From NCBI GenBank assembly GCA_020086605.1, contig JACBWW010000039.1:4845798-4909797 (forward strand): DNA of 64,000 nt, in the 5' to 3' direction. The notes under the pieces are model-generated. The model ran no database searches. It was not told where the DNA came from and saw only the letters and a list, made by a program, of their open reading frames with translations. This DNA comes from Lanius collurio (lineage: Eukaryota; Chordata; Aves; Passeriformes; Laniidae). How positions within the stretch are numbered: position 1 is the first letter of the stretch; every line of letters starts with the position of its first letter. Positions 13,773 to 28,331 of the stretch are shown here, piece after piece. The translations under genes and the position numbers were made by a program.

Positions 13773-16700
13773 TCAGAGCCCGTGGGGAGCAGCAGAATTC
13801 AGAAGTCCCTCCTGTATAGCTCTGGTGTGATGTCAGAACAGAGCAGGGGTTTTGTAACACCCTCTGTGCTTTACACCCTCTTGTAGGCACGCTGCTCCAC
13901 ACACTGCTATTCTGGCAAAACCATTTCTCCCCAAATCCTGCCAATCTGCCTCCTGACCACTCATTCCCAGTCTGGTGTAAAAGTCAGTCCCATCCCCATT
14001 CAAATGATTTACACATGAATCTGGTCTGAAATGGGTATTGGCTCAGATACAAAATGGTAAAAAAAAAGGAAGGGGGGAAAAAAAGGAAGAAAAAAGGCCC
14101 AAGTAGTTACACAAAACAAAAGAAAGGTCTAGAAAAGAGTGAACACTGAATAGATTTCTGTAACTACCATTATTTGCACCATATATCTGCACCAGCAGGC
14201 CAAGAACCTGCTTGTAGCAGGTCCTGCACACACCAAATCCTGGCCTGAAGTCGGGCAAAACTCTTCTTCACTTTTTCCTACTGTTTCTATTTGAAAATAT
14301 TTTTCAGTGTAAGGATACATTACAACATTACATAACTGCCCTCAGAATAGACTTGTGGGGTTTTTTTAAAACAGATTTGAAAAAAATTAAATGTAAAATT
14401 AATGAGCCATAGTCCACTACAAATAAGCCCCTCCAGGGTGTGCATTATTCAGCTACTGCTGCACTTCTCAAAAGATGAGCTTAATGCACACCCTGTTGTG
14501 TCTTATTACTATATGCAGAGTGCAAAATTAGATGGGAATGCTCTTACATCCCAAGCACCCAGTGTGTTTCCATTTGCAGGCAGGCAGCTCTCTTTGTTGT
14601 GTGTTAATCACTACTCAAACCCTCTGTTCTCCCCGTGCCCACCACTCCTGCCCTGGCACATCCTGCTGCTCCAGGGGGCATGGCTGGGTTGGGGGAACAG
14701 TGGGGCTGCTTCCCTTTGCAAATATCAAAGGTGTCTTGGAGAAACTGTTGCCAAAGAGTCCCAATGGCAGGGAACGTTCCTCAGTCTGCCTAAATCCAAA
14801 AGCAAAGCAGTGATGAAGGAGCATGAGGTAAGAAAAGCTTCTGTAGGATACACCCAAGGCTGGGGATGAGCCCTCCAGCCTTGGCATCTCAGTTCCCTGG
14901 GAGTTAAGAGCCCCACGAGCACTAAAGAGCCAAAGATCAATAAATCCTTACACATAACAACGTGACAGGGACTGTTCATGACCACCCAAAGGTGGTCACC
15001 ACACTGAGGTTCAGGCCCAGCTACAGAAGCAGGGCTCACTGGGTGGCTGCAGGCATTTTGGGGAATAAATCTGCTCCCCTGGATGTGCCACATGAGGAGT
15101 TAAATCCCTGGCAACCTGCAGACACAGGGGTGTGGAGAGGCTTTGCTAAGCAGGCTGGTCCCCACTGAGGCAGGAGGGAGAGAAAACAGTCCTGAGGATT
15201 TGCTGTGGGTCATGGAGGGCTTGGTGTCTCTTAGCAAGGTTGGACAAATGTATTTTAAGATGCCCAGCAACAAATGGCTGAAAGCAGCTCGCTGTGTAAG
15301 GTCTTGCACTCTCTTCCTTTCCCTTTGCTTAGCTCTTTTAGGTAGTTTGTTAAATGTCAAGAGAAAGGTGTGGGGGTTTATTTTTTTCTCTTTCTTAGAA
15401 GCTTTTTTTTTTTTTTTTAAGACCTGATGCTTGAATATGACTGCATTTATCTTTCTTCCTGTCCTTTTTCAGTCAGTGACTGGCTCCTGTATCCAGAGCC
15501 TGTGCCTCAAAGGAAGAATGCATTCCCTCCTCTATCACTTCTATTACTGTCAAGTTTAATCTTGTTTTTCTACATGGAAGTTATTGTACCCAGGGCTGTA
15601 AAAAAAGCATTTGCAGCTTTACACAGATGAGGTATTCATGTTGCTCAGTATCCATGGGCACTCGAGGAGAAGGCAGTGATGTTACAGTTGGGGATAGTGC
15701 TAATCCTGTCTGCTCCAGAGGCTTTCTGGATCTAGGGGACACCAAAATGGCTTCCCCAAGGTTTGGGATCAAATGCAGTGATCTCTCATCCCTTATTCTG
15801 GCTCATATCACAAGCCCTCAGCCCCAAAAACACAGCACTGCCTCAGGAGGACTCGAGCAGTGGTGGGGAAGGTGTGTTTTCCTGGGCAGCACTTTAATTA
15901 AGGCATAAAGAGGGAAATGGTGGTGGCAGAGCCACAGAGGCTCCCGGGGAGCAGATCAGTGCAGGGCCCCCAATCACTGGAGCTGGAGCTATTTCTGAGC
16001 AGCAAAGCAAACCAGCAAAGCACAGAATGGGGACAGTGGGACCAGGGGCTGCTGCAGCCCCTTTTCTGTGTCTGCCTGAATCAAAGGCCATGAATTGGCC
16101 CAAAATTGCCCATCTTGTGGCAAGTATTTTTGTTGTCTTCTCACATTTTTGGTCTCTTCTCACATTTTTGATAACCTGCACCCTAAACTGTCTATTTTAA
16201 AGCTGTGGCTATGCAAAGCTTTTGCTCAAGGGCTGTGTTCTCTCACTGGAGGAGCAGCAGAGATTACAACAATGCTGATGTTCCTCCTGTGATGCTCCTC
16301 CCAGCTGAGTTCATGCTCAGATCAGCTTCTCCTGTGTCTTGGGTTAACTTGCAGTGATGGAAGCAGAAGAGGAATAATTTATTCTACCTCAAGGGCTCTG
16401 CTAAGCTCTTCCAAGGTTATTTTCATTAAGTGACCTGAAAAACAGAACTCTCTTCCATCAACCTCATCACCTGACACCAGCTGTTAACCCGAGTCCTTCA
16501 GCACCTTACTGTCACTGCTTGCACAGGAGCAAATACCTTCTCTGTATTTCCTCTTGGTTCCTTTCATTTGAGAAATTAACTCTACCACTAACAACTAGTG
16601 ACTGAATGCTTGTTATCATCTGCCTGGATTTAATCCTCATAAGGTGCCTGCTTACCCATGTACCACTGCTGCTCTGAAGGATGCTGCAGCGAGTCAGAAA

Positions 16701-16920
16701 TCCCCTTTATTTGAAAAGGAGAGTAAAGAAACAAGCTTAATTCATTAAAGGAGAAGGATTAGCTCACATAAAAGCGCTGTTCATTGCAGCTAAGCTCTCC
16801 TCTGAATGGAAAAACAAGTTTTCCAGCAAAATAGTGCACGGCTGGAAAGGAGCTCTGGCTAGAAAGAGAGCAGGAATCTCTGCTGTTAGTTATGAGTAAA
16901 GTGTAAAAGGAATTAAACTG

Positions 16921-17056
16921 CAGAAAAGGAAAAAAAAAAAAAGAAAAAAGAAAAAGGAAAAAAGAAAAAAGAAAAAAAAAAGAAAAAAGCAAAAGAAGAA
17001 AAAAGAAAAAAGAAAAAAGAAAAAAGGAAAAAGAGGGGGAAAAAAAAGGAAAAAGC
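16921..17056. repeat. Polypurine tract (GAAAAAA-type), about 135 bp
   Basis: The plus strand is almost entirely A and G (one C near 16989), with irregular units such as GAAAAAA and GGAAAAA. It lies in the TRPC5 intron between the two coding exons, so the TRPC5 transcript carries it as a polypyrimidine run. Confidence 0.93.
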
Positions 17057-20000
17057 TGTCACTGAAGATCTGGTGGCCTTGTTGTAGGTCTTTTAGGAAT
17101 TTTACTTTGAATTTAATCTAGTTTGGTATCTGTCCCTGGAGCAGCTCCTCTGGTTTAGTGTGGTGTAAAAGCAATCCAGCTCAAGTGCTCTGAGACTGCT
17201 CAGCAATGTGAACCACGCTGCAATAAATGGGAAAACTATGGAGATTCAGCTCAAAAACATTCTCCTCAACCCAACCAACAGCCTAATGGAAATACACTGG
17301 TACATGGCTGTATAAATTTCAGCATTTATTTTAGGTAATACACTGGTGTGGGTTTCACTAACTCAGTGTCTTAAGTGGAGCTGCCTTGAGAGATGTCTGG
17401 TCTGAGAGTGATGCCAGTATTTATATTAATAGGGAGTTTGTGCAATTCATTGGCTGAAATGATGTAATTTGGTTAATGAAATATAATGAACAAACTGCTA
17501 TCTAAAAGTAAAGTAGTTTAAGGGCTTTTATACTGGTTATGAACAAGCTCTGGCATAAGGCACACGTTGTTGTAGATGTACTTATGGGCAAGCTCTGCTG
17601 TTACTGAAGTTTTCCACTAATTCCAATACAGCAGTCCCAAAATATCCAGCTGAAGAAAAAGCTCTTTCTGGTCTAAAATCTCCTCTGTGACTTACAAATG
17701 TGCCTATAAAGCCAAATAAAACCTCCAGCCCCTCAGACTGATACTGCAAACCAGTGAAAATTAGTACCTTTTAGTGCCTTGTACCAAGCCAAATGCTGAT
17801 AACAAGGTTACCAGATGGTGCACATTAACACTAAAGTAGGTATCTTTGAATAAAAAAGAGCATGCTTTAGAATCATAGAACTCCTAATAGTTGTTAATTA
17901 ATTAACAATATAATACATTACTACTGAAAGAATGTGAAAAAGTAAATCTGTGCTATCTGCATAACCAAATATCCTTCTCTACAACCAGTAAGCAAAAGTA
18001 AAATATGGATAGATCTGCTCTAGATTCTTCCAGTTTTAATTTGGCTTCTCATCCATGTGTTTAAAAACGGAGGCAGGCCCAGGGGATTAGTTCTCAGAGC
18101 CAAACTGAACCCCAGTGCAGTTGACAGTGGCAGAACTGCATCAGAGCTTGTGTTCAGCCATGTGTTTAGGAAACGCAGCAGAGCCAGAAAGATTGTCAAA
18201 AGATGTCACCATTTGTGGCTGATGCTACATAATAACTTCTGTTGGGGATTAAAACAGGGGGATCCGGAGAGGAGCCTTCCAGAGGAAAGGATTTGGGAAA
18301 TGTGCATTTCACTGGCCTGTGGCAAGTTCCTGCACTCAGAGCCCTCCCTGTGCCCCTCTCCTGAGCCCTCTCCTTCCCTGCATGTGGAGGAGATGAGATG
18401 AAGAAAGAGTGCAGTCACTGTGGCTGATTGTGCAAGCCACAGAGGGATGCTAGCAAAGAGTCACCTGTGTCTGAACCTCTTGTACTGAGCTGGAGTGCAA
18501 CCTGGGCTCACTTTGCCCTGAATTCCCGTGCCTTGCTGCCACTCAGAGCCCCTGAATCCAGCAGGGAGGGGGGTACTGAGTGCCTTGCCCTGTTTAGAGG
18601 AGCCAGGGCAGTGTTGTGCCCCGAGGAACTGCAGCCTCTCCTGGCTGCACCTTCTCTTCTGTGCAGGAATGTTTTACAAGCCAGTTGTAGCCCCAGCTTA
18701 TCACATATTATGTGATCTTATCACATCAGCCACCTCCAGGGAACCTTGGCTCCACCACGGTCTGGGGCTCTCTGAGTGGGGACACTTCTCCAGTTGAAAT
18801 TAAGCTTCAGGACTGCCACAAATCCAGACAATAAAGAAGTTGCTGAAGTGGCCTAGGTGACATGGGGGCCTGGCTCACAGTATGTCATGGGTTTACCAAA
18901 AATGCAGTATTATGGATATTCCCAAAAGGCAGGGACCCCTGGCTGCTTGCTGGAGCTGTTTCCTGAGACTGTGACACCAACACAGGGGTAAATCCAGAAC
19001 TGCTGACATGGGAGTGAACTGAATTATCTCCTCAAGATTGCATAGGCAGACTAGTTCGCCTATTCCTGATGACTGGGTTTTTTCCCCTCACTTGGAAACA
19101 TAAAATGCTGTTTGTTTGGGTTTTTTCACCTTTATTACCATCTTAAGAGTTATTCTGCAATAGGAGCAGCTGTTTTGAGTAAAAGTTGTTAGGGTTTATT
19201 CTTTATTTTCATGTTGTTTTTAAGGTTGGAAATGAATTTTATTAAAGAGCTTGCTTAATCCAGTCCTATAAATTTCTTAACTACTCTAAGGACCTTGGAA
19301 CATTGCTGCATCTTAGATATTTATTTTCATTTTATGGATAAGTTTTCCCCAACCCCAACTGAAACAAACACAGCCCAAACACAACTGAAACAAAGACAGC
19401 CCATGGTTACCTGGAAATGTGCAGTCTCTGTCTTCAAGGTAATCTTTATTTTATTACAGTTACTATTTTTCTAATATTTTTCAGGCTTTATTCTGGGAGG
19501 GAGAGTTGTCCAGCTTTTTGATTCATTTTTCTTGGTCTCTGTATTATCTATTCTTAGTGGTAACAAGGACAAGATGTGCTAATATAGGTTAATAATCACG
19601 CTATCTACAGCCTTTTATATCATCTTTGTACATAAAACATCCCTTCTTCCTGTAATTTACCACCTTGTGCAGATGGGAGATGTTTCATTAAGTTTAGGTG
19701 AGGTAATATGTCGCTAACAGGGCTTGAAATGGGAGGGCTTTTTCCTTGGGTTGTGTTCATATTCAATCACATTCCTTTAGGAAAAAAATAAAAATAAATC
19801 AGATTGGATCATGAGACAGTGTCAGAGAGAGGAGTGAGTTACTGCATCTGGCGCCAGCCCAGCACTGCCTGATGGTGCACAAAACACACCCTGATGCTCA
19901 CAAACCAGGAGGTTCTTTATTCCCCACTTTGGGTGTGCTTTTGGCACTGTTGTTTTACCAACCAAGAAAACACTGTGGCTTCTGAAAAGACCCCAAAGTT

Positions 20001-23000
20001 TGCAACAACAAAGAAATGACAACCTAGACAGGTGGCAGGGGCTTGCATGGGAAAAAAAAATAAATTTGTGTGGCTGTGATCTTCCTTTATTCCCACTCAG
20101 GCAGTGACTTCCTCTGCTTTTCCCAGTGCTAGGAAGTTGAAAGCCTCCAGGTAATGCCGTGCCCCTGATGCTGCAGAGCCTGGCACTGCCTCATCATCCC
20201 CTGCCTGAGGAGCACTTGGAGCATGCCAGCCCTCTCTCCCTGCCATGAATTAAGCACCAACCATTCACATGGCCCTGAGCCTCTCGAGCAGTTTTCCAAC
20301 ATCCTCCCAAGGCAATGACAGATCAAAGACCTTGGATCATTCCCTTGCTGCAGCACTTCAGACACAAGCAATATTGCTCCCAGTCAGGGCCTTTTTGATA
20401 TTCCACCACCACTGCCACCAAAATGCTGCCCCATCAGGCAGTTTTTTGCCATGGGATAGCAAAATACTGCTCATACAGGGATAAGCAAGCCATAAATGTG
20501 ACTTTGCCAACCCAGCATAGCTCAATTCAACAGCCAGGTAAGGGCTAAGGGACTCCTGCCAAGCTGCCCTGCAGTTCTTCACAGACCTTTATAGATCCCA
20601 GAGCTTTGTTTTGGAGGAGTCTGCAATTTGTAACGTTCACTTTTCCCACAGAGAGAAGCTTCCCTTGGAAAAAATGTGTTATAACTACTGCACTAGGAAG
20701 AGTCTCCCACAAATCTGTGTCAGGGAATCTAAACAGCCATGTCAGACTTCTGGGTTTGGGGACTCACACAGACCAGAGGCAAACACATGTTGGGTGATGT
20801 CAGGGGATGCTGTAACTGGGGCTTGGGAGCAAAGGGAGGTGGGTACAGTCTGCACATTTGTGGATGCTGGGTAGATAAATCTGGTTTTTTGAAGCTAAAC
20901 TCCTTAATCATCAGATCTACAGAGAGCCCACAAGTTTACTTGTATAGCAGCACAAGTGGGATTTTTTTTCCCCTACAAGCAGTTGCCCTACAGTAATTCA
21001 TCCACCCAGCCAAATCCTGAGAACCCATCACATCTGACTGAAAATACACTGTACAGTGTGCCCAGAGCAGGCAAGTGCTAAGATCACTCCTACAGATGAG
21101 TAAAGACCATTCTCTGGGAAGCACTTTGGATAATTCCTGACTCCTCACCTGTCTATATGTTAAATTACAAGCATGGCATGTTTGTGCATGCTGTGATGCA
21201 GTTCTTGGCTTCATCCCCACCAGCATCCTAGGAAATAGTAACAGACTTTATGCTGACCCAGCAGAAGGAGCCAGTGCCTTATTGCTACTGTCAGAAATTT
21301 GGTATCAGTCACTGCCCTAACCTTGAGGCTGCTCACAGGGTCCAGGAGATGTTTCACTCCAGTTTTCACCTAGATTTAAGATTACTTGAGGACTGAGGCA
21401 ATAGGGAGGGAGGAAAGAATTTCACAGTTAAATGTAATCATTAGCTGAAGTGATCTTTGATTTCTCTGTTGTTTAGTTTAATTAGATGGAATTCATTTTG
21501 AAGGCAGCCGCCAGTGTCAAAGGCATGTTAACTATAACTGTGAATTATTACTGCATCAATAAAAATAATGAAAAGCTTGGGTGCTAATGGAGCCATTAGG
21601 CTTTGAAGCTGCTTCTCTGTTTTCAGACATGATCTTTCTTCCTTATTGTGCCTTTCAAATATCTCCATGCTGAGAGATTGTGGCCGTATTCTCCTCAACT
21701 GCTTCTGTTCTTCTGAACCTGCTCCTGCTCAGGAGTGTTTCTAACCAGGTTCAGCCTTTCCTTTTCACTTGGGACCCAATTAACATGGAAATGACTGGCT
21801 TGAGTGCCACCCATCAGCCTGTTCCCCTCTGTGTCACAGGCTCCACAGCCACAATCCAGAACTGCTGCAAAATTCCTTGATACAGATGCCTGCTCCTAAA
21901 ATTCTCCTCTTTCCAACTGCCTGCAGAATCTACATTTTATACCGTGAAGTTTATAAGAACTGAACTGTTTCTTTTGACTTAAAACAGCCCCATCAGTGGT
22001 AGCACAATGGCAATGAGCCTGAACATCTCATAAGCAAGTCTAAAATCTAAGGGCTGTCAGTGGTTAAGAGCTAAACTTTGCACTGGTTTCTGCACACAGG
22101 ACAAGAACCCTGTGTGAGGAAGGAAAATAAGCTAAACCAGGTTGTCTCAAGAATAAAACAATAAACAACAATAAAATGGTTTAATGTAACCTATATTTTC
22201 TGTTTCACAAAAGGCTGTCTCTAGGCTGTTGATCTACGGGATCTGAACAAAGATTAAGGTGGATTTTCACTCACCTAAAAGAGGATTTTTGAGGTCAAAT
22301 TTTAGGTTCACTAATACTATCCAGTACAGCAATCTTCTACCAATCCAATGATTAGCAACTAAGACTGAAAACCTGCCCTTTATTCTCTGTAGTTTCCTCC
22401 TCACAACCACACTCTTCCAGAGGCTGTAGCTGCAAAGCTCCTTTTGGAACACACACGGATCACGTTGCTCCAGAAGGCTTCTGGACCATCACAACAAAGC
22501 AAATCACAGCCACAAATCCTAAGACCCCTTTTCTTTTTATTCTCATTATTGAGGAATTGCATTTGTAGTCCCATCTGTGAACCAGCTTAATTTGGAGCCA
22601 TCTGCCACAGAACAAAATCGCCAAGTTTGGCAGATACCAGAGAGATGCTCGTACCCTCCTTGTGTAAACAGCTGATGTCAGCTCTGATTGTTGTGAAGGA
22701 AACAGCCACCGTGAAGGTGCTTACAACGTGGAGTAATTCAGATGACTGATTAGAGCTCCTTAAGGAAGGAAGGAGGGCTCAGCAGGCAGCACAGACCGTG
22801 CCTGGTGTGCACAGCTCCGGCAGAGAGGCAGGCAAGATCTGAGAGCTGAGATGCACCTTTAGGGGGCTGCTGCCACCACTCCACACAACTCACCCAAAGA
22901 GCTCGGGAAAAATGTGCCCCTGAACACCTCAAGTGGAAAATTTGTACTGATTTCAACAGGTTTCAAAGTGTCAGGAAATACAGCTATTACTGGTAAATTG

Positions 23001-26000
23001 AGAGTGAATCAAATATGGGGGGAAAATGGGAGTTTTCAGACATGAATTTCCTGCTCTTTGCTGGCAAAGGTTAGGTGCAATCTCCAGCTTGGCAGAAAAC
23101 ATAACCTCTGTATTGCTGTTTGTGCAGTAAAAAAAACATCTGATAGCACTTTGAGAAAAAAATCCAGCAAAACTCAAAGATCAAACAGGTTGAGAGACAG
23201 AAGATTTTACAGGAAAGGAGAACTCAGATATACATTCCCTTGCTCCTATAGTAATTCTGAATTAAGAAAAAACCCAATAATTTCAATTCCCTGTTAATTT
23301 CAACCCCACAGGACCCCAGGCAGATTTTGGGGTGTGCCTACTGCCTTGTTTTGCCATTGCAGGTACTGGACCTGTCCCATGCAGAGACAACTTTGCATTT
23401 TAACATTTCTACCCCCAAAGAGAAGATCCACGTGGTTCACTAAGCCTGGGCCAAAATCAATACTGCATCTGCAGGTGCTGATTTGTGCTATTTCAGACCT
23501 ATCCCTGCTCTTTCTAATGGTTATTCAGTGGTCTGTTGTCTTATTTAAACAACACAACACTCATCACTGAGGATGGATTGCCATGCCAAGTACACCTGCA
23601 TTACTCCTCTGCCACTGTGCAGAACAACAGCAGCCTCTGCACTGAAAATCAAACAATAGCTATCACAGCACCAGATTAGACTCACTTTTATTTCCTGGGA
23701 AATACATGTTCGCTGACTACAAACCTCTGCAGGAAAAGAGACACTTGCACACCCTCCAGGTTCCACAAATATTAGTTTGTTTTGTTGTTCCTCCTAATAT
23801 TCATGAATAGGTTGCTTGATTTCCAATTGCCTGTCATGTGTTTGGGGAAAAACAAGCTATGCTATGATTTAAGTGACCAACTGTGTGACTGGTCAAAGTG
23901 AACTATGGTTTATAAAAAGCTTGGATGAGTAATTGGAGTAAATTATGTAACATTTGGAAACAAGTCAACCTGTAAAAATCACAGAATTCGAAAAGCTCTG
24001 GTTACTGAAGAGAAGGATGAGTCGTTTCAAGCCTGGGCTTTACTCTCTGCTGGGAGTGAAGCACATCAGAACACCTCTACAATCTTCCCATGGCTGCACC
24101 ATGATTCCCTCACTGACCCCAAAATCTCCCGTAGCCAAGAGTGTCTTTCAGAGCAGCTGTGAGTTAATTAGCCATTACCCTGCCTGTAACTGGTGAAGCC
24201 TTGTCCCCAGCTCCACCAGCAGACTCACAAAGCCACGTCTGAGCTGTCCAGACCGGATTCCAGGAGAAATGCTAAGATCTTAAAATAGCCCACAAACCTT
24301 GCTCAGAGATAAACCCAAAAAGAAGCACATCTACTGGAGCACATCACTGCTCAGAACACTCCTCTCCCTGTGCTCTGCAGCAGCTCTGGAGCGAGGAGGT
24401 TCCTGCTCCCGGCTCTCACAGGCTGCACATGTAAACAGAGCAATTTGCTCCTCTCCCAAGCCAGGCTGCAGTGCGGGAGCAGCGGGTTGTTATAGTTACT
24501 GGCTATGACTTACCCCTGCCATTGTCACGGCATTCGCAGTAAATGGCGCTTAAACAGCAGTCTAGCAAAGGTTTGCAGGATAATGACTCATAAAAATTCA
24601 CTTAATAACAGGATCCAAACCTCTGAGCCGCCCAACCCCTTCATCCATTTCCCCCCGGCCTTACATCATCAATGAGAGCCTGATGCTCTTACATAAGGAG
24701 CACAGCAAAGGTCACGAGTTGTATTTGAAAGGTTTTTAACTTCTGCTCCCTGGAAAGGTCATCGTACAGGTGGAAAGCAAAGCTCTTCCCCTCGGGCAGC
24801 TCTCAGAGCTGGGTATGGACCTCTCCTCTTGGAGACTCTGGGGCTGGTGAGTGAACCTGAACCTTCTCCTGCAGGTCCAGTCTGCGAGGGGCCAAGGCTT
24901 TCTACCTTGTTTTGGGTGTCCCTTTTCCTAACCAGATCCAGTCGGTGGAACTCCTCAGGAGGCTGGAATGAGGCAGCCTGTGAGAGCTGCTGCCAGGATT
25001 GTGGTGAGGCTGGAGATACACACCATGAAATGGATGATGCTGAATGATGCTACTGCTTTTGAGATGCAAAGACAACAATTAACTGAGCTGGTGTGAACAG
25101 ACACCAACAGGAACAGCTCTTCGTGTTCCCAGCAGCCAGAGACACCAGGCTTTGGGAAAGAGGCAAATAACAACCTGCTCAGAGGCAGGCAGCAGGAAAA
25201 TGGAACCAACAGGTTCTCCCAGACCCCAGGCTCAGGTGGATGAACATTTAATACAGAGCAATCAGAGGATGCTGCTCCTGAGCCTCTGCCCAGAGTGCAG
25301 CAAAGGCAGCCAGCCCCTGATGGCACACAGGCTCCACACAGGAGCCAAGAAGCCTTCCCCACACAGGCTTGTTTAGGCAAACTGAATCCTCTGTACATTT
25401 AATTAATACAATTAAATGAATAAATTTAATGCAGTGATAGCATCTTACAAATTTCACAGACAGACAGAAACCTTTGTATGAGGTGAGGGTTTTTTTGTTA
25501 CTACTTGAACAAAAAAGCAGGGTTTCTACACGTTTTAGAACATCTAAGGAGCTCATAAGGACAAAGCTGTGCTACTCTGCTTTTATCAGGTGTTTTTTGT
25601 GAAAGCAATTAGGTGTGGGGTTCCCAAAGGACTTTCTGAGAAAGGGTCCAGCAAGGACAATTAATGAATGTATATTGATATTGCTGTGGAATTAGCATCA
25701 GGAGCTTGTGTTCAGAAACCCCTCCAGGAACAGCTTTGTGATTTGACAAACGACCCAACTTTGGCCCAACTTGTTTTACCACTACACATGAAATAAATGT
25801 TCATCAGCATCACTGCATGAGCAGTCAGGGGAGCAGCTGGAGGGGAAGTTCAGTCCTGCAGCCCTCTACCAGCAAACACTTCCCTCACTCTACAGACGAG
25901 CCTGAACTCCAGCCAGGGAAGTTAATCCCAGCTTGTTCCTAGAGAATCTTGCACCAAGCCAGTGCTAGTTTAAAATACACTGACGAAATCTGGTCCTGTA

Positions 26001-27598
26001 ACAACCCTTGTAAATAAAGCTGAAGCTGGCAGCTCATCTCTTCTCCCCCACACACGCTTGCTCTCCTCCAAGTTGTAAACCCTGCGGCAGAGACAATTCC
26101 AGCTACAGAAGGAGAGAGGCACAGAGGTAACAGAAAATGGAACAGGCCTACTATGAAATGGATCACTGAACTAGAGACACTGGAGATGAATTTCAGCTGC
26201 AATAAATCAACCTCATTTCATGGACCTCTGTGTCTGTCCAGTTAAGCCACCAGGGCTGTAGATTTGAGTGGACACAAATTTTGGTGTCCAAGGAATGTTA
26301 CAGAAATCCATATGAATCCCATCACTTGCTTTCCATGACATTTCAGGAGAAACTTGTCATTAACCTGCAATAATCAGTGGCAATTCCTCATGCTACTGAA
26401 AAAAACCTTTTCTCCTATTCTGCTCTCTGTCCTGTTGAGCTGCAGGATGCTCAAATTTCTAGAAGACCAAGGAAAAAAATGGCTCATTCTTCATGGATGG
26501 TCTGCATTTTGCTACTTATATTTTGCCAGACTAAAACCCAGTACTAACATTTCAATTTTGAGGTCAGATAGAGGAGTTTCATTATCTCCCTAGTTTTTAA
26601 ACCACACAATAGAGTCACATTGCTACAGCATGCACAATGCTGCCATTTCTAAATAATAAGCTTAGCACTCTTGAATTCTGTTTTGAATTTTGCTTTGGCT
26701 ACATAAAATTACTGCTAAAAAAACATGTACTAAAGGGCCTAGGCATTGAAAACATTTTCTTCTATGATTGACTGGCATTAATCTTTCACACACGGAGGGA
26801 TGTGTTCCCTTCAAAAGAAGGTTTGATATATAAGGATTATCCAAGTTTTGGATGCTCCTTCCTAAGCATCAAATATGCAAAAAAGAACAGTGGTCAGCAA
26901 TGTATATGAATTATTCTCGTTATTGGCAGTAGTGCTTACAAATGAGTAGATGAAAACCAGAAAAAAACAGTTGGGGTGGTGCAATATGTGACACTTGAAG
27001 TGACAGCATTCAGACTCGGTGGTTTTTCCACAAAATCCTTATGTAACTTAGGGATGGCTTTGCAGCTAAGGATCCTTCTTACAAGTCATAGCTGCTCACT
27101 GCTGTAAGTTATGTCCTGCCTCAGCATTTCTGCCCTGGAGCTCTCTGGAGAGGGAGACCAAGATGATCTGTCTGCAGGGAAAGCCAGCACACTGTTTGCT
27201 TGCTTGCAGTTATAAATAAGCTTGTGTGCTTTCAGGATTTACTTATGAAAAGCAATTCCACTTAATATCAGCACAACAGCATGGCAATAGTTCATATTTA
27301 CAGATTGTAATATAATTTCAGAGAGCCACAGATTCCTTTAGAAAGTGCTTGTCTATAAATCAACCTATAAATCAGTGTGTCTGCAAACACTGTGGGGCCA
27401 GAAAGAACACCGAGGGAAAGAGAAAAAACTGAGAGTTTAAGTCAGGCAGACGTGTTTGCTTAGGCTGGAGGATTACCATCCACACAGCACTGCCCAGGTC
27501 TGCTCTGGGCATTTACAACCATGGCCCTACATCAAGGACTTTGCTCTGAGCAGCAGCAGCTTCCTAAGGCAGGAGAACGGCTCAAAACCGAACGGGAG

Positions 27599-28315
27599 TG
27601 TTATAAATAAGGGACCAGATTATCAATTTCACAATTATCCATGTATTTTGTACTACATTGTAGCTTTGTTTGAATGTAATTTTGTGCTTTGTTGTAGCTT
27701 TGTAAGTTAGGATCTCTCTTGTAGTTTAAGAAAGAAACCCTCACTTCGTTGTGAAGAAACCAGCTTATCAGACCTTGCATTGCAATGCAAGAATTTACGA
27801 CCCTCCCCTCCTTACCCCTTTCGAAGCTGGCCTGCCTGGAGAGTCGTAGATAAGGAAAAGACAGAAAAAAAAAAAAAAAAAAAAGAGAAGAAAAGGGGCT
27901 GAATATGCAAACTAGAGCTGAAAAGACCCCTGGGAGTGTAAAAACCCCTAAAAAAATAATAATTTAAAACGAGCCAACAAACTTTTAAGAAAAATGAACC
28001 AGGCTACTCGATAGGCAACTACTACCTGGCCAGCTTTTGAGTTCTCCAAGAAGTCACCGTAACAAAAAAGTCTCCTGGAGCCACTGCCCTGAGGACGGCG
28101 AATCAGCACCATCCCCTCCGTATCCACCTTCGTGCACAGCCACGGCCCCTGAGGAACACTCGAGGGCCCGGCTCTATCACAGGGAGTGGCAGAGCCGAAG
28201 TTCCTCCTCCTCCAAGTCGAAGCTGGGGCAACGAAGCTGGGCAGGGCCCCCACCCGAGCTGATCACTTTTAATAAAGGCTTAAAAAGGACCATCAGTCCT
28301 GCCCTTTTTATTTCA
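27599..28315 (+). mobile_element. Solo LTR (about 717 bp) of an endogenous retrovirus
   Basis: The element begins TGTTATAAATAAGG and ends TTTTATTTCA, so it has the TG...CA termini of an LTR, and carries an AATAAA polyadenylation signal at 28271-28276 near its 3' end. The bases immediately before and after it are both GGAG, a possible 4-bp target duplication such as gammaretrovirus-like elements make. A second, shorter copy of its 5' two-thirds occurs at 33664, which shows that it is a dispersed repeat. No internal viral genes are adjacent. It lies antisense to TRPC5 and ends 14 bases from the splice donor of the first coding exon. The three bases before TG are GAG in both copies, so the exact start is slightly uncertain. 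The family name is not assigned. Confidence 0.68.
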
Positions 28316-28331
28316 GGAGCACTGGACTGAC

